Assembly: GCA_029339195.1 (NCBI GenBank)
Contig: JAPTJF010000132.1
Coordinates: 62,001 to 126,000 of the forward strand
Length of the DNA: 64,000 nt
Direction: 5' to 3'
From: Micractinium sp. NFX-FRZ
Taxonomy: Eukaryota; Chlorophyta; Trebouxiophyceae; Chlorellales; Chlorellaceae
Numbering within the stretch: position 1 is the first letter of the stretch; the number at the start of each line of letters is the position of its first letter. Both the position numbers and the translations under genes were made by a program. The notes beneath the pieces were generated by a model that was not told the origin of the DNA, ran no database searches, and saw nothing but the letters and a program-made list of their open reading frames with translations. Of this stretch, positions 35,821 through 51,538 are shown one piece after another.

Positions 35821-38727
35821 TCAAAACTCGGGCACTGCCAGCTCCACGTGCTCGCCGCCCACCTCCACCACCGCGCCCTGCCCGCTCGTCTCCCGCCCCC
35901 GATCCCCCTTGATCATCGCCTCAACAAAGAACTCTCCGGCACGGTAGGAGGAGCGCACCAGGGGGCCGGAAGCCACGTAGCGGAAGCCCACGGTCTCCTC
36001 CCCAAACTTGCGCCTGCACAAGCAACGAAGGAGGATGGGTGTGTGTGTGAAGTGGGTGAGAAGGGTGCAACAGAGGTGGTACTGTTGCGGCAGGCCATAC
36101 TCTTCCCCAGCCAACTTGCGCCTGAGGGCGGGAGGCAAGGGCGGGTGTGGTGTCAGGTGGGCAGGGCGAGTGTGATGTGTGGGGTGCAGAGCAGGGTGGG
36201 CGTGGGAGGGCGGGCCCACAACCGTAGACCCCCCCACACCTCACACCCCCTGCCAATGCTCCAGACCTCCCACGTGCCCACCCCACTTGTACACGCAAAG
36301 CTGAGCCACCAGCAGGCAGCCGCCACAGCTGTGACCATTAGCTGCCATTAGCCCACGTTGTAAACCAACTGTAAACCAATAAATTAAAAGGGCGCGCACC
36401 AGTGGTCAAACTTCTCTGGCGGCACGAACTCGGCGACGTCCAGGTGGTGCGCCGTCGGCTGCAGGTACTGCCCCAGCGTGAGGATGTCCACACCTGCGTC
36501 CCGCAGGTCGTACATCGTGTCTATGATCTCGTCATCCGTCTCGCCTGCGGGAGGAAAGACAAGCATAGCAAACATTGAATGAATGACGGTGGAAAGACAG
36601 GACACGGACGTTGGCAGAGGCGCCGCCGTGGCCTGCAGGTCGCACGCCTTGTCATCTGCCTCGCCTGCAGATGCAAAGAAGAGCGGTGAGGGGAGCAGCC
36701 GCAGTTCTTCCGTCCTTCATCCACCCAGTGCCCAGCATGGATAATGACTTGGGTGCAGATGCCGCAGGTGAACAGAAGCACACCCTCTGTTTGCAAAAGG
36801 ACTCAAGTGACAGGGTGCTGGGCCTGCATCATTGCCCACCCCTCCCTCCCCCTCACCCAGCCCCAGCATGATTGATGACTTGGTGTAGACGCCGCAGCCC
36901 TTGGCGGCGCGCAGCACCTCCAGGCTCTGGATGTAGCCGGCACGCGGGTCGCGCACCCGCTTCTGCAGGCGGTCCACCTGCACACTCAAGGGAGCACACA
37001 CATTGAAGGCAGACAGACGATGAGAGCGAGCACAATGTTGGAAGTGAGAAGAGAGCATATGCTAGGGCGGAGTGCTGGAGCATGACCGGACAGCGGCAGG
37101 CGCAGGACGGCGCTGCTGCCCGATTCTCCTGCGCCGACCCGCCACCCCACCTCCCAGCCCCCCACTCCACCTCCGCCCCCCAGCCTCACCGTCTCCACGT
37201 TGTGTGCAAACACGTCGAGCCCGCTGCGTGCCAGGTGGCGCACAGCATCCATGTCGCCCCTGTACTTGCACGACAGGGCCAGGGCGGGGGGAGCCGGTTG
37301 GGGGCTTGCCATCCAGGCGGCAGTGTGGGCAGGGGTAGGAACTGGAGGAGCAGCTGGCTAGGGCAGCAGCAGGCGGCTCCCTGCCAGCAGGCAAGGCATG
37401 GAGGAGACGAGAGGTGCTCACAACGCCGGCACCCCAGAAGCAGGCCGCTGCCCTGAGGGCAAGCCCCTCTGCACAATACAGCACCGAGGCCACCTGCCCG
37501 CCCCATCTTGCCCGCCAGTGGAGCCTCGGGCCTCACCGGAAGTCGGGTGTGAGGCACTCAATGAGGATGGAGGGCTTGAGGGCCTTGAGGGTGCGCACGG
37601 TGCGGGCAAAGTGCTCGGCCCCTCCGTCGGGCAGGTCGTCTCGGTCCACAGAGGTCAGCACCACGTACCCCACGCCCCAGTCGGCCACTGCCTGCAGACA
37701 GAGGAGGAGGAGGGCAGAAGGTCGCACAGGTTGCTGCCATCACACCTCACCATACATGCGGGTGCTCTCCAAGCTCCCCCTGCTTTCCAGCCCATGCCAC
37801 AGCCTGCCCAACCCTGCCCCTGCCCCTGCACTCTCCCAGCCCCTCCCTGACCATGCCCCCTGCACCCCTCCTGCCCGCACACGCCCCTGGCCCTGGCCCA
37901 CACCCCTCCCTGCCCGCACACACCCCTGGCCTGCGCTGCGTGCTTCGGCATTGGGCCTGCCCACATGCCCAGGCTAGCCAGTTGCTGCCCTTGCCCAAAC
38001 CTATACCTCTCCCCCACCCCCGCCCCCTGCCCGCCCGCCCCCACCCCTTGCTCGCCTGCGCCGTGTGCTCCGGCTCCAGCGGGTCCGGCTCCGGCGGCTT
38101 CTGTGAGGTGTTGACCGCACAGAAGCGGCAGCCGCGGGTGCACGTGTCCCCCAGCAGCATGATGGTGGCGGTGCCAATCCCCTCGCTGCCGCCGTTCCAG
38201 CACTCTCCAATGTTGGGGCACTGCGCCTCCTCGCACACCGTCGCCAGCTTGAGGCCCCCCATCTGTGACTTGAGATAGTCAAACCGCTCCCCCTGCGCCG
38301 CCTTCTGGCGCAGCCAGTAGGGCTTGTTGGACAGCGGCAGCGGGGAGGAGGCGAGGGAGGGGCCCGCGGCGGAGGCGGCGGCGCGCTCGGCCAGGGACGG
38401 GTCTGCCGCCACTGCCAGCTGGACGAGCTCGGAAAAGGCATCGCCCTGCATCAGACGCTCATACTCCGACTGCTGCTGGGGGTTGGACGCCGCCTGCTGT
38501 TGCTGCTGCTGCTGCTGGTGGAGGCTGCTGCTGCTGGAGGTTGCCGCAGGGCCGGAGATGGGCTCTGCGGTGGCGGACACCTGCAGCCGCCGGCTTTGTG
38601 GCCGTGGGCGCCGTGCCGGTGCGGACGCCACCCTGCTGGCGCACTCTGCAGGCAGTGGCCGCCTCGATATGCAGCTTGCACTGCTGCTGCTGCTGCTGCA
38701 GACCGCCGCGGACATGCACGGCTGCAT
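35821..38727 (-). CDS. lipA: lipoyl synthase, probably plastid-targeted
   Basis: Exons complement(35821..36013, 36400..36544, 36857..36977, 37190..37259, 37537..37691, 38056..38727), 451 aa. This radical-SAM enzyme inserts two sulfurs into octanoyl groups on lipoyl-dependent enzymes such as pyruvate dehydrogenase E2. Both cluster sites are intact: the auxiliary C-x4-C-x5-C ([12 protein letters not shown], about 165-176) and the radical-SAM C-x3-C-x2-C (CTRGCRFC, about 196-203). The closing RSSYRAGE motif near the C-terminus is also present. The leader of about 80-100 residues, rich in Ser/Ala/Arg then Gln, fits a plastid transit peptide, though a mitochondrial target is possible. Intron 1 has a GC donor (38055), supported because it alone reproduces the conserved [12 protein letters not shown] join. 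It is divergent from threonine synthase, with 492 bp between starts. Confidence 0.95.
36091..36130 (-). repeat. copy of exon-6 acceptor edge (lipoyl synthase)
   Basis: The exon-6 start at 35990-36013 (CTTCCCCAA...TTGCGCCTG on the plus strand) recurs in diverged form within intron 5. Similar copies of the exon-5 acceptor (36640-36675) and of the exon-4 end (36733-36768 against 36866-36900) occur in introns 4. Confidence 0.7.
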
Positions 38728-39219
38728 GGCTGGCCGCCCTGGCTGGCTTTGGTGGACAGTAGCACAGGCACTGCAGTGGTGAGCAGTGGCGGCGCTGGCG
38801 GGCGGAGGAGAGTCTGCAGGCGCAAGGGGGGCACACGGCGGCGCGTGATCGGGCCAGAATCAACTCACATTTATGACAGGCAATGTGCAGGGCCCGCAGA
38901 AGGCGAGCACACACCGCGAGCACTCGCCCACCTGGTTTCTGGCACGAGTGCGTGCCGGCCCGCCTGTGGGGCTGCTCTCTGTCTGCGGACACTGTCTCGA
39001 AATGCTCCAAGACGGCAATCCATGCAGCCCGGGCTGCCAGCGCTCTCCACCACCGCGCCTTTCCATTGCCACGACTGCATTGTGGATAGCCGCCCTGCGG
39101 GAGCCCCTGCCCTTCCCTGATTGGACTGCTTGAAGTCCCCCGTGGCTGTGGCGACAGTGCTGGCAACTCACCCCCTCCAGCCCCTCGCCTGCGGCATCAC
39201 AGCGGGAGACCCAGCCAGG
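38728..39219. promoter_or_regulatory. divergent promoter, lipoyl synthase / threonine synthase
   Basis: This is 492 bp between the two start codons. It must contain both promoters and 5' UTRs; no specific element was recognised. Confidence 0.5.
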
Positions 39220-43975
<4,756 letters not shown>

Positions 43976-46900
43976 TCACGCCGGTGCTGCGCCGCTGCCC
44001 TCGGCGCCTGGCAGGCCCGAGATGATGCCAACAGCGATTGTGCGCCCGCCATCACGCAGGGCCACACGCCCCAGGGCACGGTACGCTGCATACTCCTCCA
44101 GGCACAGCGGGCGCGCAGGGGTGACCTCCACCACCGCCGACTGCCCCTTGAGCAGGCAGCGCGGCCGCGCCCGCTGCACCTCGCCAGTCTTGCCGTTGAG
44201 CAGCGACACCAGCCCGCTCACGTGCCCGCTCTCACGCGCTGCAGGGCAGATGGGCGGGCCGGGGGCACAGTGTGTGGGCATGCCACTGCGGCATATGCAG
44301 CTGCATGCAGCAGTTGGAACGCCCCTTGCAGCTGCCAAATAGCCGCCAGCAGCCAGCCTGACCAGTCCAGCAGCTCACGCCACTCCAGCCAGGCTACCTC
44401 CCAGCCGGGGTTATGCCCTTCCTGCGCCTGCCCCATGGTTCCCTACGCCACCCTGGCGCCACCCTGGCGTCACCGCTGGCGCCCGCTCACCCGTGTGTGC
44501 GTGGATGGTGACCTGCTGCCCCTTGAGCACCGGGATCTGAACCTCCAGCACCACCACACGCGCCTCAAACCTGCGGCAGTTGGGCAGAGTGGCGGCAGGG
44601 TGGCAGAGGAGTTGATGGGGCAGGCCGGGGGTGGGGAAGAAACTGAGCAACACGACCGGGCGAGGAGGGGCTCCGAGACAGGGCTATCTGATGGGGCAGA
44701 AGCAGGTCAGAAGTGGCTTTCAGGTTCCAGGTTTGCGCCGCAGCAAGTGCGGTCCCAGTCCCAAGCGTCCTCCTGCAACCGCCCCAGCTGCTGCCTTCCA
44801 CCCAAGCCGCCCACCCGCCCCGCGGCCCCTCCTGAGCCAACGCGGCCCGTGCTCACTTGTCGACCAGCGGCACGGGGAAGTCTGGGTGGCACAGCACAGA
44901 GCCGGCGCCCACGGCAGATGTGTCAATGCCAGCCAGCGTGACGTCGGCGCTGTCGCCAGCGCGTGCCAGGCTGGCGGGCTTGCCATCCACCTCGAGCGAT
45001 CTTCAGGGAGGGAGGCAGGGATAGAAAAGAGACGAGTCATGGGGCGTCAAGCAAGGTGGGGACAATGGAGTAATTGCAAGGCAGGAGGGCAGGGGAGGTA
45101 AGAGCACAAGGTGTCAGGCCGTGCAACCCCCTGTTGGACCAGAGCGCTGCATACGCCTTGCGCCTGAACTGCGCTGTGCTGCGCTGCGCTGCCCTTGCTG
45201 GCTGCTGAGCCACGCCACCGCACACTAAACAACCATAGCTGCACCCCCGCGGCAGCATTGCACAGATCAGAACGCCCACCCCTGCCCCCCTCACTTGACC
45301 GTGGCCGCCTGTGCAGAGGGCATGATGAGGACCCGCGACCCGGGGCGCAGCGCGCCGCCCTCCAGCTTGCCCCCCACCGTCACGCCCGCCTTGCCCGCCC
45401 GCACCACGTCGGTCACCGGCAGCCGCAGGGGCTTTTCGAGCAGGCGGTGCGTGGGGCGGAAGGTGTCGATGGCCTGCGGGAGTCATGAGAGAGTACGTGA
45501 GCGTGTATGCCAAGGGAAAGACTAGGGGTAGTGGGAGGCAGCCGCGGGCGTTGCGTGCAAGAAGGGTACCAGGTCCGAAAAAAAGTTGGGGAGCAGAAGC
45601 ACAGTGGTTGTGTGTGCTTGGCAGGCATAGGGTTGGGTGAGCAGGCATTGTGGATGTGTGTGCTTAGCAAGCAGTGGGTCCACCCACCTGAGCCAGGGTG
45701 GGGCCCTTCCACCAGGCCGCCAGCCGAGGGTCGGCGGCCTGCTTCACCAGGTTGTCGCCTGCGGGTGGGGTGGGGTGGGGCAGGAGCGGGGGCATGGCAT
45801 TGGGCTTGGCATGAGGGCATGGCTCGTGGTGCGCCGTAACCATCGACGTAACCAACGCCCACTCCTACCCGCCTAGCTACCCAATACCAGTGGGGACCGA
45901 CAGCAGGCAGCCTGCACCCCCGCCAAGCCACATACCGGCGTTTCGGGCGCACGCCAGGCAGCCTGCACCCCCGCCAAGCCACATACCGGCGTTTAGGGCG
46001 CACGCCAGGCAGCCTGCAACCCTACCCACCTGTGGGGCCCACGGCGGGCAGCCACTGGATGGCGGACTCCCTGAAGCCGCAGGTCTTGAGGAACGGCTCC
46101 AGCTGGGCCCTGCGGTGTGACAGAGGCAGGGGGCGGATTCAGGCAGGGGATGGGTGGGAGCAAGCAAGCGATTTGCAGAGCAGTAAAAGCAGCAGTCCTG
46201 GCTTAGGTCGGTTGGCAGTAAAATGAACAGACGGCGAAGGTGAAATAAGAAAGCAAACATTCATCGAGAGGCACTCACTTGATGGACTCGAAGCGCTGCT
46301 GGCTAAAGTCGCATGTGTCCAGCTTGGTGACCACCACCGCCACCTGCTCCACACCCAGGCTGCGCGCCAGCTGCGGCATACACGGTGTGGCAGCAGGGGC
46401 AAGCGGCTGGTGGTGAGGGGCTGGCAGGTGGCAAGGCTTTGCTCCATGCCCAAGCACGAATGGGAGGTCAGCAAGGGAGGGTCAGTGAAGGTGGTGTGGT
46501 GCGTGCAGCAGCAGCAACAGGGGACAAGCGGGGGTGGAGGACAGGAAGAGGCCCGCCAAATGCTGCTCACAGCATGCCTCAACAGCTCCTTCTCCCATCC
46601 CGGCTTCCCATTTCCCATTGGCACCTGCTGTGCTGCCCCCTGTGGCTGCTGCAGCGCGGCCCCACCTCACCTGCGCGTGCTCCCGCGTCTGCCCGCCGCC
46701 TGCGGGGCTGCCGGGCGCTGCCGGCTCAAAGCCCGCCTCAAAGCCGCCAGGGGAGCCGTCCACAATGAGCAGCGCTGCATCCGCCTGGCAATGGCAAGGG
46801 GGCAGATGGTTATTAAGAACAAGAGGACAGCACGTGCGGAGGGCAAGCATTGGTGTGGGGTGAGCAAGCGGTTAACAAGAGCAAGTGCATCTGGCAGCTG

Positions 46901-49226
46901 TGGGAGAGGCAGCTGTGGGAAGGGCGCACCTTCTGCCAGGCAGGCACGTGCCACTGGCGGAGTGCAACATGCTTCCCTTCTTTAAAAAACTCCATGCATG
47001 TACCGCTGCAGGGTCCCTTCCCTTTGAACATGTCACCATTGGCCTTCCAGGCGTACATCTAGGACGGTCCGGTGAAGGACCGCAGGCAAACATGAATGGA
47101 CGCTTTTTGCGAGTTTGCATCAGCAGCAGGCCCAACCTAGTACAAAAGCCCCGCGCCAAGCCCACCTGCGCCGCCCCCGCAATCATGTTTGGCACAAAGT
47201 CGCGGTGGCCGGGCGCATCCAGCAGCGTGACGTTGCGCCCTGGGGTCTCAAACCTGGGCAGGGCAGCGGGCGATGCGGGCGGGGACAACGTGCGTGGGGC
47301 GTGAGGAGCGTGGGGCAAGGCACGGCAGGGTGGGGAGTGCACTGGCAGTGCCAGCAGGGTGTCATGCGCTGGGCACCCAGGCGTGTGATATTCCTAAGGT
47401 AAACTTTGAGGAGCTCCGCATGAGGCAGCCCGTGGGGCTCACGCGGTGGGCACCCCCTGCTCCTGCCCCCCATACATCCCATCCATCATCTGATCTCTGC
47501 CTCCTGCTCTCCCTGGCCAGGGCCCCACCGTGTGACGGCCACGTCCACGGTGACGCCCCGCGCCCGCTCCTCCGGCCGCTCGTCCAGCATCCAGGCCCAC
47601 GCAAAGGAGCCCTTGCCGGTGGCGGCTGCCTCGCGCTGCAGGAAGGAGGGGGGGATAGGGGGTGGGGTGCGCAGGTGGGCGGGTGGGGCACATGAGGAGC
47701 ACAAGGACAGGAGCCCTTGCCGGTGGCGGCTGCGTCGCGCTGCAGAATGGGGGACAGGAGGATAGCAACACAGCATCATCCGTCTACCCACATGCCCAGC
47801 CCGGAGCCACACCGCGAGTCCTCAACCCACACCCCACACCACACGTTGCCCACCTGCGTTTTGTGTACCGCTTTGTCAGAGATGAGGCCCAGCTCGTACA
47901 GCATGCGCCCCATCAGCGTGCTCTTGCCCGCATCCACATGACCCAACACCACCAGATGCAGCCGCGGCTTGCCGCCCCCCGCCTCCTCTGCTGCCGCCGC
48001 CTGGGCACACTCCCCCGCCAGCTCGGCATCCGGCTGATAGTCAGACAGCGGCCGAGACTTGACCTGCTGCCGCTGCTGTTGCCTGCTGCTGCTGCTGGAG
48101 GTAGCGGCCAAGCCGGCGGCCTCGCCGCCCTGCTGCTGCTGGCCGCCAACCGACAGGCCCTGCATGCCGCCTGCCAGGCCGGCTGCCGCCGCTGCGTCGC
48201 TCGCTGGCCCTTGCTGCCGCTGCTGCTGCTGCTGCTGCTGGAGCGGGCGGTAGGTCTTGGGAGCTGCTCCTGCTGCTGCTGTTGCTCCTGCTGCTGCAGG
48301 CACTGGCCCTCCCGCCTTCTTCTGCTGGGCTACGAGCACCACATCGTCTGGGGAGGGTTGGTCGAATGCAAAGCGTTCTACGCCAGCTGCCATGGCCGCT
48401 GCCCCTGCTGCCTCTGGGACCAACTGGTGCGGCTGCTGCTTCACCTGCGCCGCTTGAGGCAGCTGTTTGGCTGCAGGCGGGCAGGCAGGAGCAGGAATGG
48501 GAGCGGACGTTTGGTTGGGCTCGGCCAAGAGCAGCGCAGGCAGCAAGAACACTGCGGCACATGCATCTCTGCAGCAGCAAGCGGCATATGCACCAGCGCC
48601 AGCAGCAACCAGCAGTCCAGGCAGCAGGGCGGCGCGCCCCTACCGCCCTTCTGCTGTCTGCCGTTGGGCCGCAGGGGCGGCGGATCCACGAGCGCACGCG
48701 CAAGCGCAGAGGCACCTGCTGCGGCTGCAGGTGCAGCCGCCGGCTTGGGCGCCACTGCAGGCTTGGGCTGCAGAGGGGCATGGGCATGCATGTGGGCGGG
48801 GAACTCAGGTGGCATGACACGCTACGCCAGCTCTGGGTACTGATTGCTCCCCCTGCATGCCGCACCCTCTACCTGCCTGCCAAGGCGGACCGGGCCGTAT
48901 GAGCCATGCACACACGCCCCTAGCGCCGGCAGACTGTTTTCTTTTTTCAAACTTGTGCAATCAGACTGTTTTCTTTTTTCAAACTTGTGCAACTAAAAGC
49001 ATAAACAAATTGATGGTCGGAGAAAAGAGCAGGCACCCTCAGTGGGTGCATCCTGTGCTGCTCCCCGCACTGTGAGTGAAACCTACAGGCTCTCCCAATA
49101 GCGGACGTTGGGTCCACTCACCTTGGGTGGCGGCGCCGCCGGCTCCTCCTCCTCCTCATCCCAGTAGTCGTCATCCTCGTAATCATCCAAGTCATCATCG
49201 TCGTAGTACTTGTTCTTGGGCGGCAT
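43976..49226 (-). CDS. HBS1: HBS1-like translational GTPase
   Basis: Thirteen exons: complement(43976..44238, 44491..44570, 44857..45000, 45295..45473, 45688..45758, 46030..46109, 46279..46370, 46671..46784, 47166..47253, 47529..47635, 47854..48470, 48644..48767, 49122..49226), 687 aa. HBS1 acts with Pelota/Dom34 to split stalled ribosomes in no-go decay. The N-terminus is the acidic HBS1_N type ([20 protein letters not shown]). A long Ala/Gln/Pro linker follows. The G domain starts with GHVDAGKST (about 253-261), RARGVTVD as switch I, and DAPGH (330-334). Two eRF3/EF1A-like beta-barrels follow ([32 protein letters not shown], and a C-terminal [17 protein letters not shown]). Oddities: the G4 motif is TKLD rather than NKxD, and the G5 serine is replaced ([10 protein letters not shown]). 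EF1A or eRF3 are excluded by the N-terminus and the divergence. Confidence 0.92.
45905..46020 (-). repeat. 51-bp tandem repeat, ~2.3 copies
   Basis: Units starting AGGCAGCCTGCA at 45905, 45956 and 46007 lie in intron 8 of HBS1. The last unit runs into the donor-proximal sequence of exon 8. Confidence 0.85.
47600..47746 (-). repeat. duplicated exon-4 acceptor edge (HBS1)
   Basis: The exon-4 start with its acceptor (about 47607-47641) recurs at 47706-47746. Both contain AGGAGCCCTTGCCGGTGGCG followed by GCTGC and a CTGCAG site on the minus strand. The extra copy lies in intron 3. Confidence 0.85.
48929..48992 (-). repeat. 31-bp direct repeat in HBS1 intron 1
   Basis: A T-rich unit beginning CAGACTGTTTTCTTTTTTC occurs twice, at 48930 and 48962. 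It is the most AT-rich element of the gene. Confidence 0.85.
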
Positions 49227-49832
49227 TCTGCAGGGAGCAGAGAGGAGTGGGGCAGTGGCGGTGCGGTGGCAGCGGCAGGCGGCAGGCAGCCGGAGCGCGC
49301 AGGACCCTCCCCAACGGCTTGCGCATTCACGACAGCTGGCAGGTGGCAGCTTGCACTTCGGCAGCCCCACAGTAAGCGATTAGCAGCCAGTGCAGCCCGC
49401 CATCAGCAGCGGTGGCCGGCGCTTACGTGCCGACCCAACGCTGTGCTGCGTAACGCTGCTTGTGTCGGCGTGATTCCGACGATCCTTAGGTTTCAGAGGG
49501 TGCCCAAAAGGGAACGGCTGCTGTAAGGACCGCTGTTCCCTGCCGTTCGCTCTGGCGGCCCGTCTAATAACGAGCACGAAAGCGATGGCTCAGCGGATGC
49601 ACGGATGGCCATCAAGGCGTCTGGGAGGCCGCAGCATGCAATGCATGCGTAGCGGCGGTGGACGGCAGGCAGGTCGGTGCTTGGTTCCACACACACACCA
49701 CCATACGACCCTGCCTTCCCATGCTGTCTCTCTTTTGTGCGGTGTAGCGCTCTTACAGACCATGCCGCCATCGCAGTGCAAGCTTGTGCAAGCAGGGCCA
49801 GGGCAGGCCTGTGACCCTCTTGGACCCGCCGC
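49227..49832. other. HBS1 upstream region and TAN1 3' region
   Basis: This is 606 bp between two minus-strand genes. It contains the TAN1 poly(A) signal; no further gene is seen. Confidence 0.5.
49753..49757 (-). terminator. putative polyadenylation signal (TGTAA)
   Basis: TGTAA on the minus strand about 76 nt past the TAN1 stop. Confidence 0.6.
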
Positions 49833-51305
49833 TCATGCCGCCCCCTTGCCCACGAGCTTGATGTGCAACTTGGGTTTGAGCACACACAGCGCCGCCGGCA
49901 GCGCGCACAGCGCGGCATACAGGCAGCCTGATGCCGGGAACACCTCTGCCACCAGCACCCACTGCGGGGCCTTGAGGTCCACAGCTGCCTCGCAGGCGTG
50001 CCGCTGGCGCAGCGCCGACTCAAAGCCGGCAGCCAGGGTTGAGATGATGCCGCCACGATTGAGGGGAGCGCCTTTCTCAACATCGCCGCTGGGCCCAGAG
50101 CCGCCGCCAGCGGCTGCCTCTGCTGCTTCTACACCTGCGGGCCCTGCTGCTGCGGTGCCGGCTCCACCAGCGACCGCCTCCCCTGCTGCTGCTCCAGCCG
50201 TCGCCGCCTGCTTGCCGCTGCTGGTGCCTGCTGCTGTTGCTCCCGCTGCCGCTGGCTTGCCGCCCGCAACCTCCAGCATCCGTTGCTTCAGGGCAATGCC
50301 AAAAGTGACCTTGCGGGGCTGCCCCGCAGCACCCACGTCAGCTGATGTGGCAAAACTGCTGGCCACAAGCGCAGCCAGCCGCGCGCCTGCCGCCTCAAGT
50401 GCGCCCCGCTCCAACCGGCATGTGGTCTGCATCGGGATGATGCGCTGCACATGCGTCAGCCGGGGCTGCGTGCCGGCATCAATGTCGGCGAGCAGCGCTG
50501 CTGCCGCCTGCTGCACCAGCCCCGCCGCGGTAGCACCGCCGTTGTCGGCACCACTGCTGCTGCTGCTGCCATCTCCGCCACCGGTGCTGCCGGGGTTTGT
50601 GGCAGAGAGCTTGAACGCCACCACACCACGGCAGGCCAGCTTGATGGCAGCGAGGCTGGGCTGCGGCGCGGCTTGGGCGCCTGAGGCTTCCGCAGCTCCT
50701 TCCCCGGCCGCCTCTGCTGCTGCTACCGCCTCCTCATCAGCTGGTGCTGCCGCCTCCTCCGCTGCTGCCGCTGCTGCTGCTGGGGCCCCTTCTGCTGCGC
50801 CGGCCGCAACAGCTGGGGGAGTAGCAGCCGCTGCTGCTCCGCACTGCTGCAGGTAGCGCTGGAGCAGCGGGACGGCCTCCTTGCGTGCCGAATTCTCCCT
50901 GCAGCCAGATGTTGGGACAGAACAGAAGCTGGGGCAGAGCCTCTCCATCCTCTTGCCACGGCAGGATGCTTGCTACGGCGGGATACAGACACCGGCCCAA
51001 CCTACGGCAATTGGCAAGGGCAGTAGCAAAACAGGCACCTGTTGCAGCACGTAGCAGCCTCACCTCTGCAGTGGGCAGGTGACCAGGAAGCCTGTCAGCC
51101 CTGTTGCCAGCTGAGCAATGGCGCCATAGTCGAAGCGCCCACCACCGGCGCCGCTCGCTGCTGCCTCTGCGCCGCCACCTCCGCCGGCTGCGCTGCCGCC
51201 CTTGTGCCGTTTGTTCGGGCGCTCGTCGGGCAACCGGCGCCGCATCTCCTGCTCGGCCTGGGCCCGCAGCCTGGCCAGGCGCTCGTCCTCTGCAGGCCCC
51301 GCCAT
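49833..51305 (-). CDS. TAN1: TAN1/THUMPD1-type tRNA acetylation adaptor
   Basis: Two exons, complement(49833..50898, 51064..51305), 435 aa. TAN1/THUMPD1 binds tRNA through a THUMP domain and helps the NAT10/Kre33 acetyltransferase make N4-acetylcytidine-12 in tRNA-Ser and tRNA-Leu. Recognisable blocks: the N-terminal GLTGFLVTCPLQRENSARKE, which is the family's opening strand with a Cys; the THUMP-like centre RLTHVQRIIPMQTTC; and KVTFGIALKQR. It ends in VDLKAPQWVLVAEVFP and the CVLKPKLHIKLVGK strand. Long Ala/Glu and Ala/Gly inserts separate the blocks, so the protein is longer than the human homologue. The only intron falls inside the conserved opening block and keeps frame with an AG|G split codon. 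The start is the first ATG. Confidence 0.86.
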
Positions 51306-51538
51306 GGAATGTGCTCTAAAAGGCTCGGTGCGGACGGCCTCAGTTACTTATGCCATAAACGGACATCATCGCACATGCATGCAGGCGTCTAGGCCTCTTT
51401 GGAGAGATGCCGAGGTGTCGGCGAGACGTGCACAGCAGGCTCGCCCCCCTCTCTCTTGTTTCTCACCACTCGTGCCTCCCTCCAGGCTCTCGAAATTCCA
51501 GCCGGCAGCCGCAGCAGTCAACGCCGGGGTAGTCAAAG
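51306..51538. promoter_or_regulatory. 233-bp divergent promoter region
   Basis: This lies between the TAN1 (minus) and coiled-coil (plus) start codons. No specific element was recognised. Confidence 0.45.
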
